A stretch of DNA of 64,000 nt from an uncultured cyanobacterium (GTDB lineage: Bacteria; Cyanobacteriota; Cyanobacteriia; CACIAM-69d): NCBI GenBank assembly GCA_937883785.1, contig CALGDE010000142.1, positions 1-64,000 of the forward strand. Reading direction: 5' to 3'. The position numbers were made by a program, and so were the translations under genes. How positions within the stretch are numbered: the first letter of the stretch is position 1; each line of letters begins with the position of its first letter. The notes under the pieces are model-generated. The model was given only the letters and a program-made list of their open reading frames with translations, was not told the DNA's origin and ran no database searches. Of this stretch, positions 46,395-56,497 are shown one piece after another.

Positions 46395-49300
46395 TTACGA
46401 GCTCGATGAGGGCTGGGGCCAGGGGACGTTGGAGGCTTTGGCGATCGCCCGAATCAGCGCCCGCGCCCCTGATCGGTTGAGGTGGCTGGGGTCAGAAAAA
46501 TAGGTCACTTGGTTAGGCCACAGGGTGGCAAAGTCCAAGTAGGTTAAATCTTGCGCCCGCATAAACCGACTAAATTTTGTTTCCCACAGCGATCGCACCG
46601 GGTCTAAGTACTGGGTTGTTAAGGGTACGTTGACAAAGACCAGCTCGCTGCGGTGTTGCTGCAAATGGCCAATCACCTTTTTCAACGCCTGGGACTGCTC
46701 GCCCTGAAGGGAAAACAGGCGGTAGTCATTGTCAAAGGCCCCAGGGACGCGGGGGTGACGCTCGTAGTAAGTCGCCGGGTCGAACTCCACCGACAGGGGC
46801 AAAAATCCACTTTCATCTACAATGCCGTCCTGTTTGCCGTTGGTGATAGCCGGGGCATTGCCCAAGCGGCGCTGGGCCCCAGCGGCCACCATATCCATGA
46901 CCGGGCTAATGTCAGGGGGCGGCGCTGGCTGGCTCCATAGGTCCACAATAGGCAGGGTTTGAAGCTGGGTTTGGGCGGCGCTTCGCAGTTGAGCACGCTG
47001 CTGGAATGCTTTGGAGCCTTGCCCAACGGTGCCCTCGAACCAGGCGTCAAAATCCGCCTCCGTAGGCAGTTTTTGTAGCCAATACCCCAGCGCCGTGGTT
47101 TGGAAAAATGGCGATATTTCCCGACTACTGACTAAGGGGGGCAGCGCTTTGCTGTGGGCATCTTCATCGGGGCTAGGGGACTCACCATTGAGGGCTCTAT
47201 TGGCGCCATTGCCTGCGCGGGTAGTGGGTACTGGCGGAGTGGGCACCTTGAGGGCTCGAACGCCGCCTAAGGTGGCGCTGGCGGCACTTGGGGGGCGATC
47301 GCCTAAATCGGGCAGGGGAAATTGATCCTGTAGCACCAGGCGATAGCCGGGAGACTGAGCGATCGCCCCGTGGGTGCCATCTCTGCGACCGCTGTTGAAC
47401 GCTCGGGCGCCGTCGGCCCAAATTACCAGCGGTGGCAGATGTCCCGGCGGCAATAAATCTACCAGCACCATGGAAATCACTTTGGCGGTGGCACCGTTGA
47501 CGCTTAGGTTGAAAATTTTCAGGGGCTGCTGCTGATTTTGTGCCCGTAGCTGGTTGAGTTTGCCAGGGTCAAAACCTCGCAGGGCTCGGGAACTGCCCAC
47601 CACCAACACATCCGGCCGACCCTGATCCAGCACAAACTGCCGATAGAGTTCCAGCTGGTGGTCAAACTGGGGGCTGTTAAAGGACGGTAGCTCTGGCAAG
47701 GGGGTGATTCCTTGGGTGGCACTGACCGCGGAAGTAACGTCCCCGTCCGCTTGGTCGCCCGCTAAACCCTGTGATGGACCATCGGGCATCCACCGTGACG
47801 CCAGCCAGCCCCCTTTAGCCAACCCCAAATCCATGGCGGCGGCGGCTAACAGTCCACAAATGCCGGCGGCAGCCACCCGTTGTAGGGACATGCCCACCAG
47901 CATATCCAGCAGTCCATCGTCGCGATCGCCCCCGCTATTCTTCCCAGACTGATCCTCTGTGGCAATGGGCGCGCACAATCCCGCCTGAATCAGCCCGTTA
48001 CGCAAAATCTCGGGAATATCCCGCCAGCGTGGAGGCGACCAGCGGGGGGGCGCTAAGGGCAGTAACGTGCTCCCGCCCTGGGCTGTTTCAGCGCCAGCGG
48101 AATTCCCTACGGGCACTAGGGCATCGGAGGGCACAAAGGGATTGTCCAGGGGCGACGGGAGCGCCCGCGATTCTGTCCGGCGCTGTTTAGAAACCTTGCC
48201 TACGGCGTGAACAGACTCCCAGTGGGACTGGTAAACGCTTTGTCCATAAACCACCACCCGGTTGATGCCTGGCAGGGGCTTGAGGGCTTTTAGAATCCCC
48301 GGCATCACCTCATCGCTGGGGGGGACATCGGGACCGTAAATCACCACCTGCAAAGTGCCGTGGTGGCGATGGTGGCGATCGCACACCACAGATCGTCCCC
48401 CTGTGGCTAGCCAGTGGTCTAAATCCTGATTCACCAACCGCTCCAGCAGATGAGCCAACGGTGGTAAATACCCTCCCATCGCTAAAGCCAGGGTGGACTC
48501 CGCCCGGCTGGCGTCAGTGGTTGCCGGTAAGTCAATCCAGTCAATCCATAGAGGGGTATCCTCGTCGCCCTCTTGGCTAATATCCACCGGAATAGGCGGT
48601 GCCGGTCGGTAAGACCCTTGGGAAGAGCTCGGGAATCCCTCCCCCTGCTGGTCCGTCTCTGGCTCTTGGGCGTAGCCGTAAATCACCAGGGAATGGATCC
48701 CTTGGGGGGCGATCGCCTGGGCAATGGGGGCCAACGTCCCCACCACTCGGCTTTGCTCCAGGGGCGGTGCTTCCTGTCCGGATTTTTCCCGACAGAACAC
48801 ATAGAGAGTATTTTCCTGCTGCTGAGCCGTCACCGGCTGATAGCTATCTCTCAATGCCTGGTTAAATAGCCGCACCAGCGCCTCAACGTCGCCCCACCGA
48901 GCCCAAGATTTAAGCTGCTCCGTCGGCGATCGCAAATTTACCCGAACGCTAACTTGGGGCAGGGACTTCGCCAGCGCCGTGCCCGGTTCAGCCTTAATCA
49001 CCCCATAGCCGTAGTCAAACCCCGTAAGGGGCAACTGCCGCATAATCCGGGTCACCGCCGGCGCAACGGTGGTTTCCAAAGCCTTAATAAAACTGGCGCT
49101 GGAGATGTCCGTACCTGAAAAATTCGAGTTTCCGCCTAGATGCTCCCCATGGCGGCATAGACAGCTAACCAACAGTCGCCGCTGTCCTGTTGTGGGGGGC
49201 ACCAGGGGCGATCGCTTTGGAGTGGCAGGGGGCAAAATTTTTGCCGCCACCCGCTGCACCGAAACGCGCTGGGGGGTTCCGTCCACGCCCGCTTCAAGAT

Positions 49301-50087
49301 GTTGAGCAAGGCCATTGGCAAGCTGGTTGGCAATATACTCTGCCCACTGACGCGAACTTTGGGCGCTGTGCCCTGGTTCCTCTGACGGAGTGTCGGGCGA
49401 TTTCGACGGCACAGGAAAGGCTAACGGCGCCAAAGAATCGTGGTTTAAGTCATTATTCGTTGAATCGCTGTAGTCTGAACCGCCGTAAAGCGTGGTAACC
49501 GACGGGTTAGGGGGTAAATCCGGTGGTGCCACAGACCCTGGACTGTCATCGGGTGTGTCAAACCGCCCTTTTAATTGTTCTGACTCTGCCTGATTTAGTG
49601 CCTGATCTAAAGTCTTGGTTTCACGTTGATTGGCTTGAGACGGGGCGACCCCTGCACCGCTAAGCCCAATACCGCCAGTGCGAGCTGCACCTGCCTCAAC
49701 ATTGCTATCAGACGCCTCCGATCCTCGCCCGTGGGCAGCATTGGCAGCGCTGAACGCTTCCACCATTTGATTCAGGCGCTTCAGGGACACCCGCCGGGTC
49801 CAGTGCGGTAGCTTTTGCCCCAGCGATCGCCCATAAAGCAACAGATAAGTCACCTTGCCGCTGTTGCCGTTTAGGGTGGCTACCCACTCAGGGTGATCCA
49901 GCGCCACCTGTCGCACGCGGGCGATCGCCTGCTTCCACGATGGACAAGGACGTCCCTCGAAAACGATATGTAAGCAATAGCCGTGAACTCGCAACTGCAC
50001 CGACAGCCCATTTCCCCCCAGCCAGCCTCGAAGCCGGTGGGACCAATCCGCCTTGCTAACGGGTTGGGATGGGGGAGAAACGGTCAC
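46395..50087 (-). CDS. Large DUF1574/SGNH-like membrane protein
   Basis: About 1230 residues from GTG 50087, chosen over an upstream TTG because ACAGGAG precedes it. The first 720 residues contain three repeats of an alpha/beta unit ending VVIYG or VIYGYA or LLLYGR, separated by Pro/Ser-rich linkers. One TM lies near 730-755. The C-terminal part carries DVLVVGSSRALRGFD and ends with DPSHLNRSGA, the block-I Ser and block-V Asp-x-x-His motifs of SGNH-type hydrolases/acyl transfer proteins, as in DUF1574. A role in extracellular polysaccharide acylation is possible (inference). It lies alone on the minus strand. Confidence 0.75.
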   Translation of the reverse strand: MTVSPPSQPVSKADWSHRLRGWLGGNGLSVQLRVHGYCLHIVFEGRPCPSWKQAIARVRQVALDHPEWVATLNGNSGKVTYLLLYGRSLGQKLPHWTRRVSLKRLNQMVEAFSAANAAHGRGSEASDSNVEAGAARTGGIGLSGAGVAPSQANQRETKTLDQALNQAESEQLKGRFDTPDDSPGSVAPPDLPPNPSVTTLYGGSDYSDSTNNDLNHDSLAPLAFPVPSKSPDTPSEEPGHSAQSSRQWAEYIANQLANGLAQHLEAGVDGTPQRVSVQRVAAKILPPATPKRSPLVPPTTGQRRLLVSCLCRHGEHLGGNSNFSGTDISSASFIKALETTVAPAVTRIMRQLPLTGFDYGYGVIKAEPGTALAKSLPQVSVRVNLRSPTEQLKSWARWGDVEALVRLFNQALRDSYQPVTAQQQENTLYVFCREKSGQEAPPLEQSRVVGTLAPIAQAIAPQGIHSLVIYGYAQEPETDQQGEGFPSSSQGSYRPAPPIPVDISQEGDEDTPLWIDWIDLPATTDASRAESTLALAMGGYLPPLAHLLERLVNQDLDHWLATGGRSVVCDRHHRHHGTLQVVIYGPDVPPSDEVMPGILKALKPLPGINRVVVYGQSVYQSHWESVHAVGKVSKQRRTESRALPSPLDNPFVPSDALVPVGNSAGAETAQGGSTLLPLAPPRWSPPRWRDIPEILRNGLIQAGLCAPIATEDQSGKNSGGDRDDGLLDMLVGMSLQRVAAAGICGLLAAAAMDLGLAKGGWLASRWMPDGPSQGLAGDQADGDVTSAVSATQGITPLPELPSFNSPQFDHQLELYRQFVLDQGRPDVLVVGSSRALRGFDPGKLNQLRAQNQQQPLKIFNLSVNGATAKVISMVLVDLLPPGHLPPLVIWADGARAFNSGRRDGTHGAIAQSPGYRLVLQDQFPLPDLGDRPPSAASATLGGVRALKVPTPPVPTTRAGNGANRALNGESPSPDEDAHSKALPPLVSSREISPFFQTTALGYWLQKLPTEADFDAWFEGTVGQGSKAFQQRAQLRSAAQTQLQTLPIVDLWSQPAPPPDISPVMDMVAAGAQRRLGNAPAITNGKQDGIVDESGFLPLSVEFDPATYYERHPRVPGAFDNDYRLFSLQGEQSQALKKVIGHLQQHRSELVFVNVPLTTQYLDPVRSLWETKFSRFMRAQDLTYLDFATLWPNQVTYFSDPSHLNRSGARALIRAIAKASNVPWPQPSSSS

Positions 50088-50132
50088 AAACGACTCCTGT
50101 AAAAATCTGCCTGCGATGCTTTTACCAGCCAA

Positions 50133-50695
50133 ATAGGCTGGCGCAGTAAAAAATTAATAGTTAGTTCATAAAGGCTAGCGCATCAGTCCCCCCAATTAGA
50201 CTTGCGTCTCGCTAGATATACCGAGGGGGCAACACATTAATGCGCAAAATCCAGGTTAATTCACTCATCATTCAACACTACTGCCCCTAATCCGAAACCC
50301 AGCGTTTACAAATTCTGGCTTTGGATGGGCTTTCTAGGGACTGTGAGTCGCGGTGGACTGTTGAAGGTGACCAGGAAAATAATCAAGCAGGATTTTTGGG
50401 TGTGTCATCCACGTAAGCGCCAGAAAACCGAAGGTGAGGAGACAACCAGAAGCGCTATGAAGCGGTGATTACACGCCCTTTCGCGGCAAAAAACATCAAG
50501 GACTAAAATCCTCATAACCAAAAGTCCTTGAGATTCATATGGTTACAGCCCCTAACCAGCCCCACTAATTTTTTAGGCGAGTATTAACGGTGAAGGGTAA
50601 GCTCGAAGGGCAAGTAACGGTCGGGCGTAAAGGATGAGATTGACGCAGACCACACTAGTGCGATCTGTAAATTCGTGAATTGAGGACTCTAGCGG
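50133..50695. other. Divergent intergenic region with a hairpin, upstream of dapA
   Basis: About 560 bases between the DUF1574 gene and dapA. It contains the hairpin at 50496-50531. No gene or known riboswitch (including the lysine type) was recognised. Confidence 0.5.
50496..50531 (+). terminator. Hairpin in the dapA upstream region
   Basis: TCAAGGACT (50496-50504) pairs with AGTCCTTGA (50523-50531) around an 18-base loop. It is 165 bases before the dapA start and has no T-run, so it may be a leader structure. Confidence 0.35.
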
Positions 50696-51580
50696 GTGAT
50701 TGACTTTGGACGGGTAATGACGGCGATGATTACGCCTTTTTCTGACAGCGGAGCCGTTGCCTACGACGTGGTGGAGAAGCTGGCAGATTATTTAGTTACC
50801 CACGGCACCGATACGGTCTTGGTGTGTGGCACCACAGGAGAGTCGCCGACCCTGACCTGGGAGGAGGAGTTTGAGCTGTTTAAGGTGGTGAAGCAAACGG
50901 TGGGGAGCCGCGGCAAAGTGATTGCTGGAACGGGATCTAACTCCACCCGTGAGGCGATCACTGCCACCCAACACGCTGCCGAGCTGGGACTAGATGGCAC
51001 TCTCCAGGTGGTGCCTTATTACAATAAGCCGCCCCAAGAAGGATTACTGGCCCATTTCCGGGCGATCGCCGCTTCTGTCTCGGACTTGCCGATCATTCTT
51101 TACAACATCCCTGGGCGCACGGGGCAAAATATGACCCCAGAAACAGTGGCTGCCCTAGCGGAAGTGCCCAATATTGTGGGGGTCAAAGCCGCTAGCGGCA
51201 GCCTGGACCAGGTGAGCCAAATGCGCCGGTTAACTCCCCCTGATTTTGACATCTACTCTGGCGACGATTCTTTGACATTGCCTATGCTATCAGTGGGGGC
51301 AAAAGGGGTTATCAGCGTGGCCAGTCATTTGGTGGGGGATGCCCTACAAGCCATGATTCAGGCGTTTGAACAGGGAAAATCTCAGGAGGCGATCGCCATT
51401 CACCAGCGACTACTGCCCCTCTTCAAAGTCCTGTTTTTAACCACAAACCCTATTCCCGTAAAAGCGGCGCTGGAGCTTAAAGGCTGGAGCGTCGGCCCCT
51501 CCCGGCTGCCCCTAACTTCCTGCCCAGAACCGATCCGCGAAAAGGTACGGGAAACTTTAGACGCCTTGGAACCCAACTAG
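50696..51580 (+). CDS. dapA: 4-hydroxy-tetrahydrodipicolinate synthase
   Basis: Condenses aspartate semialdehyde and pyruvate, the first step to lysine and diaminopimelate for peptidoglycan. At 294 residues it is normal length. Starts at GTG ([15 protein letters not shown] pattern). Catalytic features: Thr-Thr in CGTTGESPT (46-47), Tyr 136 in LYNIPGRT and the Schiff-base Lys 164 in VGVKAASG. It is followed 800 bases later by the RNase J gene; in many cyanobacteria these two are neighbours. Confidence 0.97.
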   Translation: MIDFGRVMTAMITPFSDSGAVAYDVVEKLADYLVTHGTDTVLVCGTTGESPTLTWEEEFELFKVVKQTVGSRGKVIAGTGSNSTREAITATQHAAELGLDGTLQVVPYYNKPPQEGLLAHFRAIAASVSDLPIILYNIPGRTGQNMTPETVAALAEVPNIVGVKAASGSLDQVSQMRRLTPPDFDIYSGDDSLTLPMLSVGAKGVISVASHLVGDALQAMIQAFEQGKSQEAIAIHQRLLPLFKVLFLTTNPIPVKAALELKGWSVGPSRLPLTSCPEPIREKVRETLDALEPN

Positions 51581-52380
51581 GGTTACACTGGCGAAGCAAG
51601 TGACGATGAAAGACAAAAGTTGTAAAATCTGTTAATACAGGTAAAAGCGTTTGGCGTTCAAGGTTTAAGTCTTTAAGAAAAAGGCGTGCAATTCGAGTGC
51701 TGCTGCAGGATTAGGCAGAAGGCGCAACAATGTGGCAAACCTGAGCGAAGTGAGCGCAAAGCAATTAGCGACTAGCGAGGAAAGGATTCCGCACCAGCAC
51801 ATTGATTGGGCGGTCACCATTAGCTAGCTGACCATAAATCGGTTAGGCAAAAACAGCTTTAAAAGATTTCCTGGTTGGGGAGCGGGCGCTCTTGATAACG
51901 TCTGGCTTCTACGTTCAGTTTTCGACTTTTACCTAATGACGTTTTTCTAGAGAGTTTTTAAGTTTGAGAGCATATTTAAACCTGTGTAGAACAAAGAGCA
52001 CGCCGCTACTTCCTGTGGGCAGTGGTATTCCAGATTTCCACAGTGGGAGGCTTGGCAACGGGTGTGAATGAGGGTGGCTTAGGCAATGGCGGATGTTAAG
52101 CCACAGTGATGGGGAAACTTGTTTCGAAGGTTTCGCCGGCGCTTTCAGGGAATGTGTGGGCTTTTCCTCGGTAGTGAAAAGAAATTCCACTCTCCACGAA
52201 TCGCTAGGAAAGAGGATGGACAAGGGTTTTTCCCGGAATACAGAAGGCTGAGTGGCTTTACGTCATATGCCTGTTAGGGCAGGTGCGTGTCTAAAGTTGA
52301 AGTTTTGTTGGGTCGCAGGGATTGTCAAGTTTCGTTTGAACGTTGTGATTGTTTAGAGAATTGAGAAAAGTAGAGAGAAA
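51581..52380. other. 800-bp intergenic region upstream of RNase J
   Basis: No convincing gene: a 96-codon minus-strand frame has no protein-like features. Around 51710-51785 short repeated GAGCG, AGCGA and CGAGG elements could fold. Long leaders are known for nuclease genes, so part may be the 5' untranslated region of RNase J. Confidence 0.5.
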
Positions 52381-54462
52381 ATGACCGGTAACCGTAGTAA
52401 AGAGAACTCCACCCCCCGTATGCGGATCTTGCCTTTGGGCGGTCTTCATGAGATTGGAAAGAATACTTGCATTTTCGAGATTGATGACGAGATTGTTCTG
52501 TTGGACGCTGGCTTAGCGTTCCCCACGGACGGTATGCACGGGGTAAATATTGTGCTGCCGGATATGACCTACCTGCGGGAAAATGCCCACAAGATTCAGG
52601 GCATGATCGTTACCCACGGGCATGAAGACCATATTGGCGGCATTGCTTTTCACCTAAAGCAGTTTGATATTCCGGTGATCTATGGACCTCGCCTGGCTAT
52701 GGCTCTGTTGTCAGACAAATTGGAAGAGGCTGGGGTGGGCGATCGCACAGAGCTGCGAACGGTGCGCCCACGGGAAATTGTTCAGCTAGGCACCAAGTTC
52801 TTTGTGGAATATATCCGCAACACCCACTCCATGGCTGACAGCTTTTCGGTGGCTCTCCATACCCCGGTGGGAACGGTGATCCATACGGGAGACTTTAAGG
52901 TGGACCATACTCCGGTAGATGGAGAACATTTCGATTTCCAGAAGTTGGCGGAACATGGTGAGAAAGGGGTTTTGTGTCTAATCAGTGACTCCACTAACTC
53001 GGAAGTTCCCGGTTTTTGCCCTTCGGAAAAGTCCGTCTATCCCAACTTAGAGCGGATTTTCTCCCAGGCAGAGGGGCGCTTGATGGTGACTACTTTTGCA
53101 TCGTCGGTGCACCGGGTGAATATGATTTTGGGCGCGGCTCAAAAATTGGGGCGGCGCGTGGCTGTGGTGGGACGTTCCATGTTGAACGTTATCGCCCACG
53201 CTCGGGAATTGGGCTACGTGCGCTGTCGCGACGACCTGTTTATTCCCATGCATGAGATGGGGAACTACCCCGACGACAAAATTTTGATTCTAACCACCGG
53301 TTCCCAAGGGGAGCCTATGGCAGCCTTGACGCGAATTTCCCGCGGTGAGCACCGTAATATCAAAATCCGCGAAGGAGATACGGTGGTCTTCTCCGCGAAC
53401 CCAATTCCCGGCAATACGATTTCGGTGGTGAACACCATTGACCGACTGATGATGTTGGGGGCAAAGGTGGTTTATGGTAAGCAGCACGGCATTCACGTGT
53501 CGGGGCATGGCTATCAGGAAGACCAGAAGATTATGTTGGGGCTGACGCGCCCGAAATTCTTCCTGCCGGTGCACGGCGAGCACCGGATGTTGGTTAAGCA
53601 TTCTAAAACTGCCCAAAGCGTTGGGGTGGAGGAAGAAAATATCATCATCATTGACAACGGCGATGTGATTGAGCTGACGCCGGATTCGATGCAGGTGGTG
53701 GATAAGGCTCCGTCCGGCATTGAGCTGGTGGATGCTTCCCGCTCAGGGGTAGTGAGTGATAGCGCTTTGAAAGAGCGTCAGCAGCTTGCCAATGACGGAA
53801 TTTTGACGGCGGCGGTGACCGTAGAAAAAGATGGCAGTTTAGCCAGCCTTCCGGCAGTTCACCTGTCCGGTGTTGTAAGCAATTTGGATTCCTCGCGCCT
53901 TCAGGCAGATGTAAAGGATTCCATTCACTACTTCCTGGAAAATCAGTTTGATCGCTATATTCGCCGCAATGGCGATGGATCGCGCGAAACGGATTGGGTG
54001 GGTTTGAAGACGGATATGGAGCGGGAGATCACTCGCTTGATGCGCCGCCAGTTCCGTGGCGATCCGAAATTGATTTTGCTGTTGCAAACGGTGGGTGTAG
54101 ATGATGTGGGAGAAGCTCCTGAGCGATCGCCCCGTACGGTGGGCGCGCCGAAGCCTCGCAAGTCAGGGCGTAAAGCGCCGTCCAAGGTGACGCCGTCCAA
54201 GGTGACGCCGTCCAAGGTGACGCCGTCCAAGGTGACTACCCCTAGCCGTGCCAGCAGTCGTTCGGATAGTGCTTCATCACCGGTGCTGCGCAATGGTGCG
54301 CCGAAGCCAGTGACTAAGCCTAGTGCCACTAAGGTTCCCGTTGGCAAGCCCACTGCTAAGCCTTCGACCACGTCTGCTAGTGCTGGCAATACGGAGAATG
54401 CCGAATCGCCTGGGGCTAAGCGTCGTCGCCGTCGCCGTCCAACTTCTCGAGTAGCTAGCTAA
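52381..54462 (+). CDS. rnj: Ribonuclease J
   Basis: A 693-residue metallo-beta-lactamase/beta-CASP nuclease with 5'-3' exo- and endonuclease activity in mRNA turnover. It has the HGHEDHIGG metal motif (residues 79-87), HTGDFKVDHTP, the beta-CASP ISDSTNSEVPG and TFASSVHR segments, TGSQGEP and the VHGEHRML segment. The first 560 residues are normal length. The C-terminal tail of about 130 residues is basic and disordered, with four PSKVT repeats (54178-54237) and an RRRRRRPTSR end, likely an RNA-binding or partner-binding tail, as seen in other cyanobacterial RNase J. Confidence 0.95.
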   Translation: MTGNRSKENSTPRMRILPLGGLHEIGKNTCIFEIDDEIVLLDAGLAFPTDGMHGVNIVLPDMTYLRENAHKIQGMIVTHGHEDHIGGIAFHLKQFDIPVIYGPRLAMALLSDKLEEAGVGDRTELRTVRPREIVQLGTKFFVEYIRNTHSMADSFSVALHTPVGTVIHTGDFKVDHTPVDGEHFDFQKLAEHGEKGVLCLISDSTNSEVPGFCPSEKSVYPNLERIFSQAEGRLMVTTFASSVHRVNMILGAAQKLGRRVAVVGRSMLNVIAHARELGYVRCRDDLFIPMHEMGNYPDDKILILTTGSQGEPMAALTRISRGEHRNIKIREGDTVVFSANPIPGNTISVVNTIDRLMMLGAKVVYGKQHGIHVSGHGYQEDQKIMLGLTRPKFFLPVHGEHRMLVKHSKTAQSVGVEEENIIIIDNGDVIELTPDSMQVVDKAPSGIELVDASRSGVVSDSALKERQQLANDGILTAAVTVEKDGSLASLPAVHLSGVVSNLDSSRLQADVKDSIHYFLENQFDRYIRRNGDGSRETDWVGLKTDMEREITRLMRRQFRGDPKLILLLQTVGVDDVGEAPERSPRTVGAPKPRKSGRKAPSKVTPSKVTPSKVTPSKVTTPSRASSRSDSASSPVLRNGAPKPVTKPSATKVPVGKPTAKPSTTSASAGNTENAESPGAKRRRRRRPTSRVAS
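54178..54237 (+). repeat. Four tandem 15-bp repeats in the RNase J tail
   Basis: CCGTCCAAGGTGACG four times in frame (the last ends CT), encoding PSKVT units. Such in-frame arrays change length easily. Confidence 0.9.
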
Positions 54463-54530
54463 AAGCTGTTTGCGGTTCTTGGGGGCAGTTTTTCCCCACT
54501 GAATGTTAGTGCTCAGATTCTTGAAAGAGC

Positions 54531-54558
54531 TAAGGGGTGCGTTTTGACGCGCCCTTTA
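54531..54558. terminator. Bidirectional hairpin between RNase J and the GerMN gene
   Basis: TAAGGGGTGCG pairs with CGCGCCCTTTA (two G-T pairs) around a short TTTTGA loop. It lies between convergent genes and could serve both. A T-rich tail (AGTCTGTTT) follows on the plus strand. Confidence 0.55.
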
Positions 54559-54575
54559 GTCTGTTTAGAGTTCCC

Positions 54576-55256
54576 TCAAAGGCGAATTTGGTTGGCGCCG
54601 TCGATAAAAGTGACGTGGTCAATCGGCCATTGAGGGTTCTGGGTTAAGGTGGCGCGGATGCTACCGAATAGGGTGAGTTGTTCGCAACTGGATAGGGCGG
54701 CAAATTTTCGTGACGCGCCAGGGCGTAGGCGTAGGGCGATCGCTGCGGTACGGGTGCGTGTATTGACCTGAAGTTGATATCCCCGCAAATCAAGGTTATC
54801 GCTGGCTACTTCCACCAGCACTCGACCGACTGCCACATCCAGAGGACGATCTCCCTGTACGGGGACGGTTTTTGGTACCAGGCGATCGCACTGCTTGTCG
54901 GGAAGATACATGGTGAGCTGCCAAGTGTCGTCAGTTATAGTGTCACTCCCATCGGACCCGAGGGGACTGGTGGGGACTTTACTGGGGACCACGATGTTTT
55001 GATTTTCTGTCTTTTGGGCTGTTGTTGTTTGAGCCACGGAGGGCAAAGGTGGGGAAGTGGGTGCGCCGATGGGCACCTGGAAAGGAGCAATCACTGCTTG
55101 GATGATTCGACTGGCAGTGGGCTTTAAATTAGCGCTGGCGGAAGTGTCAAGATTCTCTGGGCTTTGGCACCCGCTTAGAAGACCAACTCCGGTGAATCCT
55201 GCAAGTAAGACTCCCAATTGGGTTAGGGGGCTGGGTTGCCTTTTGCCTTGGTTCAT
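54576..55256 (-). CDS. GerMN-domain lipoprotein
   Basis: A 226-residue protein with a lipobox LLSGC (Cys 30), so probably lipid-anchored. The C-terminal half is a GerMN-type domain (LYLPDK-like start, RPLDVAVGRVLVEVASDN, VNTRTRTAAIALRL, and LTLFGSIRATLTQNPQWP), named from the Bacillus spore-germination protein and common in cyanobacterial envelope lipoproteins of unknown role. The start is divergent to pyrB with about 145 bases between them. Confidence 0.82.
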   Translation of the reverse strand: MNQGKRQPSPLTQLGVLLAGFTGVGLLSGCQSPENLDTSASANLKPTASRIIQAVIAPFQVPIGAPTSPPLPSVAQTTTAQKTENQNIVVPSKVPTSPLGSDGSDTITDDTWQLTMYLPDKQCDRLVPKTVPVQGDRPLDVAVGRVLVEVASDNLDLRGYQLQVNTRTRTAAIALRLRPGASRKFAALSSCEQLTLFGSIRATLTQNPQWPIDHVTFIDGANQIRL

Positions 55257-55400
55257 TTATCAAATCCCTAACGATTAATTACGGCATTTTTCGGAAACTG
55301 CCTTTAATTCATGGTTCAGAAAAGGGTGGTGGGAACCCGGAATCTGGACAGGCTTTAATGGAACAGCAGCGATTTTTTGTGGCTGTGTTTGCCCTTGGCG

Positions 55401-56450
55401 ATGTTGGAAGGAGGCAGTGTGGGAGAGTCTGTGGCGTTAGACGGTGCTTCAACGACAGAATCCGGCGGGTGGTCCCATCGCCATATTTTGTCCCTGGACC
55501 ACTTTTCGGTTCAAGACTTCGATACGGTGTTGCAAACGGCCACCAGCTTTCAAGAAGTGCTATCCCGGCGCACAAAGAAAGTGCCTGCCCTCCAAGGACA
55601 GCTAGTGACCCACTTATTTTTTGAACCGTCTACCCGCACCCGCAGCAGCTTTGAGCTGGCGGCTAAGCGCCTGTCGGCGGATGTGCTGAATTTTTCCCCG
55701 GGCACCTCGTCCCTTACTAAAGGGGAAACCATTCTGGATACGGCGAAAACCTATTTGGCGATGGGCACCAATATTATGGTGATTCGCCATAAGCAAACGG
55801 GGGTGCCCCAGGCGATCGCCGCAGAAATGGACCGGCTAAATACGGGCGTCTGTGTTCTGAATGCTGGAGATGGTCAGCATGCTCACCCCTCCCAGGCGCT
55901 GCTAGATTTATACACCCTGTGTTCCGTGGTGGATCGAGATCGTCCCAGGACGGATAATTTGCGGGGCAAAAAAATTGCCATTGTGGGGGACGTTTTGCAC
56001 TCTCGGGTGGCGCGGTCAAATTTATGGAGCTTGGTGGCGAGCGGTGCTGAGGTGCATTTGGCGGGACCGCCCACGTTGGTGCCTCAGGATTTTGGGGGAT
56101 TTTTAGGGAATAATCGCCCCATTCCCATCCACTGGACTTTGGACGATGCCTTGGTCGATGCGGATTTTGTGATGACCCTGCGGCTGCAAAAGGAGCGTAT
56201 GGGACAGTTTTTGTTGCCCAGTTTGCGGGAATATCATCGTCAGTTTGGCATTACTCGTGATCGCCTCAAGCTATGCCAACCGAGCGTTAAAATTCTGCAT
56301 CCGGGACCCACCAACCGCGGCGTAGAACTGGACTCAGATATTATGGATGACCCGGATTTAAGCCTGGTGTCCTGTCAGGTAACCAGCGGTATTGCTGTGC
56401 GTATGGCGCTGCTTTATCTGGTGGGTAGCGGTAAAGGGTTGGGAACTTAG
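55401..56450 (+). CDS. pyrB: Aspartate carbamoyltransferase catalytic chain
   Basis: Transfers a carbamoyl group to aspartate in pyrimidine synthesis. Signature [13 protein letters not shown] for carbamoyl phosphate binding, HPSQALLDL, and [11 protein letters not shown] are present. ATG 55401 gives 349 residues; GTG 55419, preceded by AAGGAGG, gives 343 and may be the real start, since residues before the [13 protein letters not shown] helix are not conserved. No pyrI-like chain is near. The holA gene starts about 47 bases downstream after a 15-base tandem repeat. Confidence 0.94.
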   Translation: MLEGGSVGESVALDGASTTESGGWSHRHILSLDHFSVQDFDTVLQTATSFQEVLSRRTKKVPALQGQLVTHLFFEPSTRTRSSFELAAKRLSADVLNFSPGTSSLTKGETILDTAKTYLAMGTNIMVIRHKQTGVPQAIAAEMDRLNTGVCVLNAGDGQHAHPSQALLDLYTLCSVVDRDRPRTDNLRGKKIAIVGDVLHSRVARSNLWSLVASGAEVHLAGPPTLVPQDFGGFLGNNRPIPIHWTLDDALVDADFVMTLRLQKERMGQFLLPSLREYHRQFGITRDRLKLCQPSVKILHPGPTNRGVELDSDIMDDPDLSLVSCQVTSGIAVRMALLYLVGSGKGLGT

Positions 56451-56486
56451 GAGTTGGGAAATTAGGGGTTAGGAAATTAGGGGTTA
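56442..56486 (+). repeat. Three tandem 15-bp repeats at the pyrB-holA junction
   Basis: GGAAATTAGGGGTTA at 56457-56471 and 56472-56486 are identical; 56442-56456 is a third copy with three or four differences that overlaps the pyrB stop codon. Confidence 0.85.
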
Positions 56487-56497
56487 CAAATGGGCCT

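Noticed and set aside
51933-52223. 96-codon minus-strand open frame upstream of RNase J
   Set aside because: Its residues (many Pro, Ser, His) show no domain or start signal; it is most simply non-coding leader sequence.
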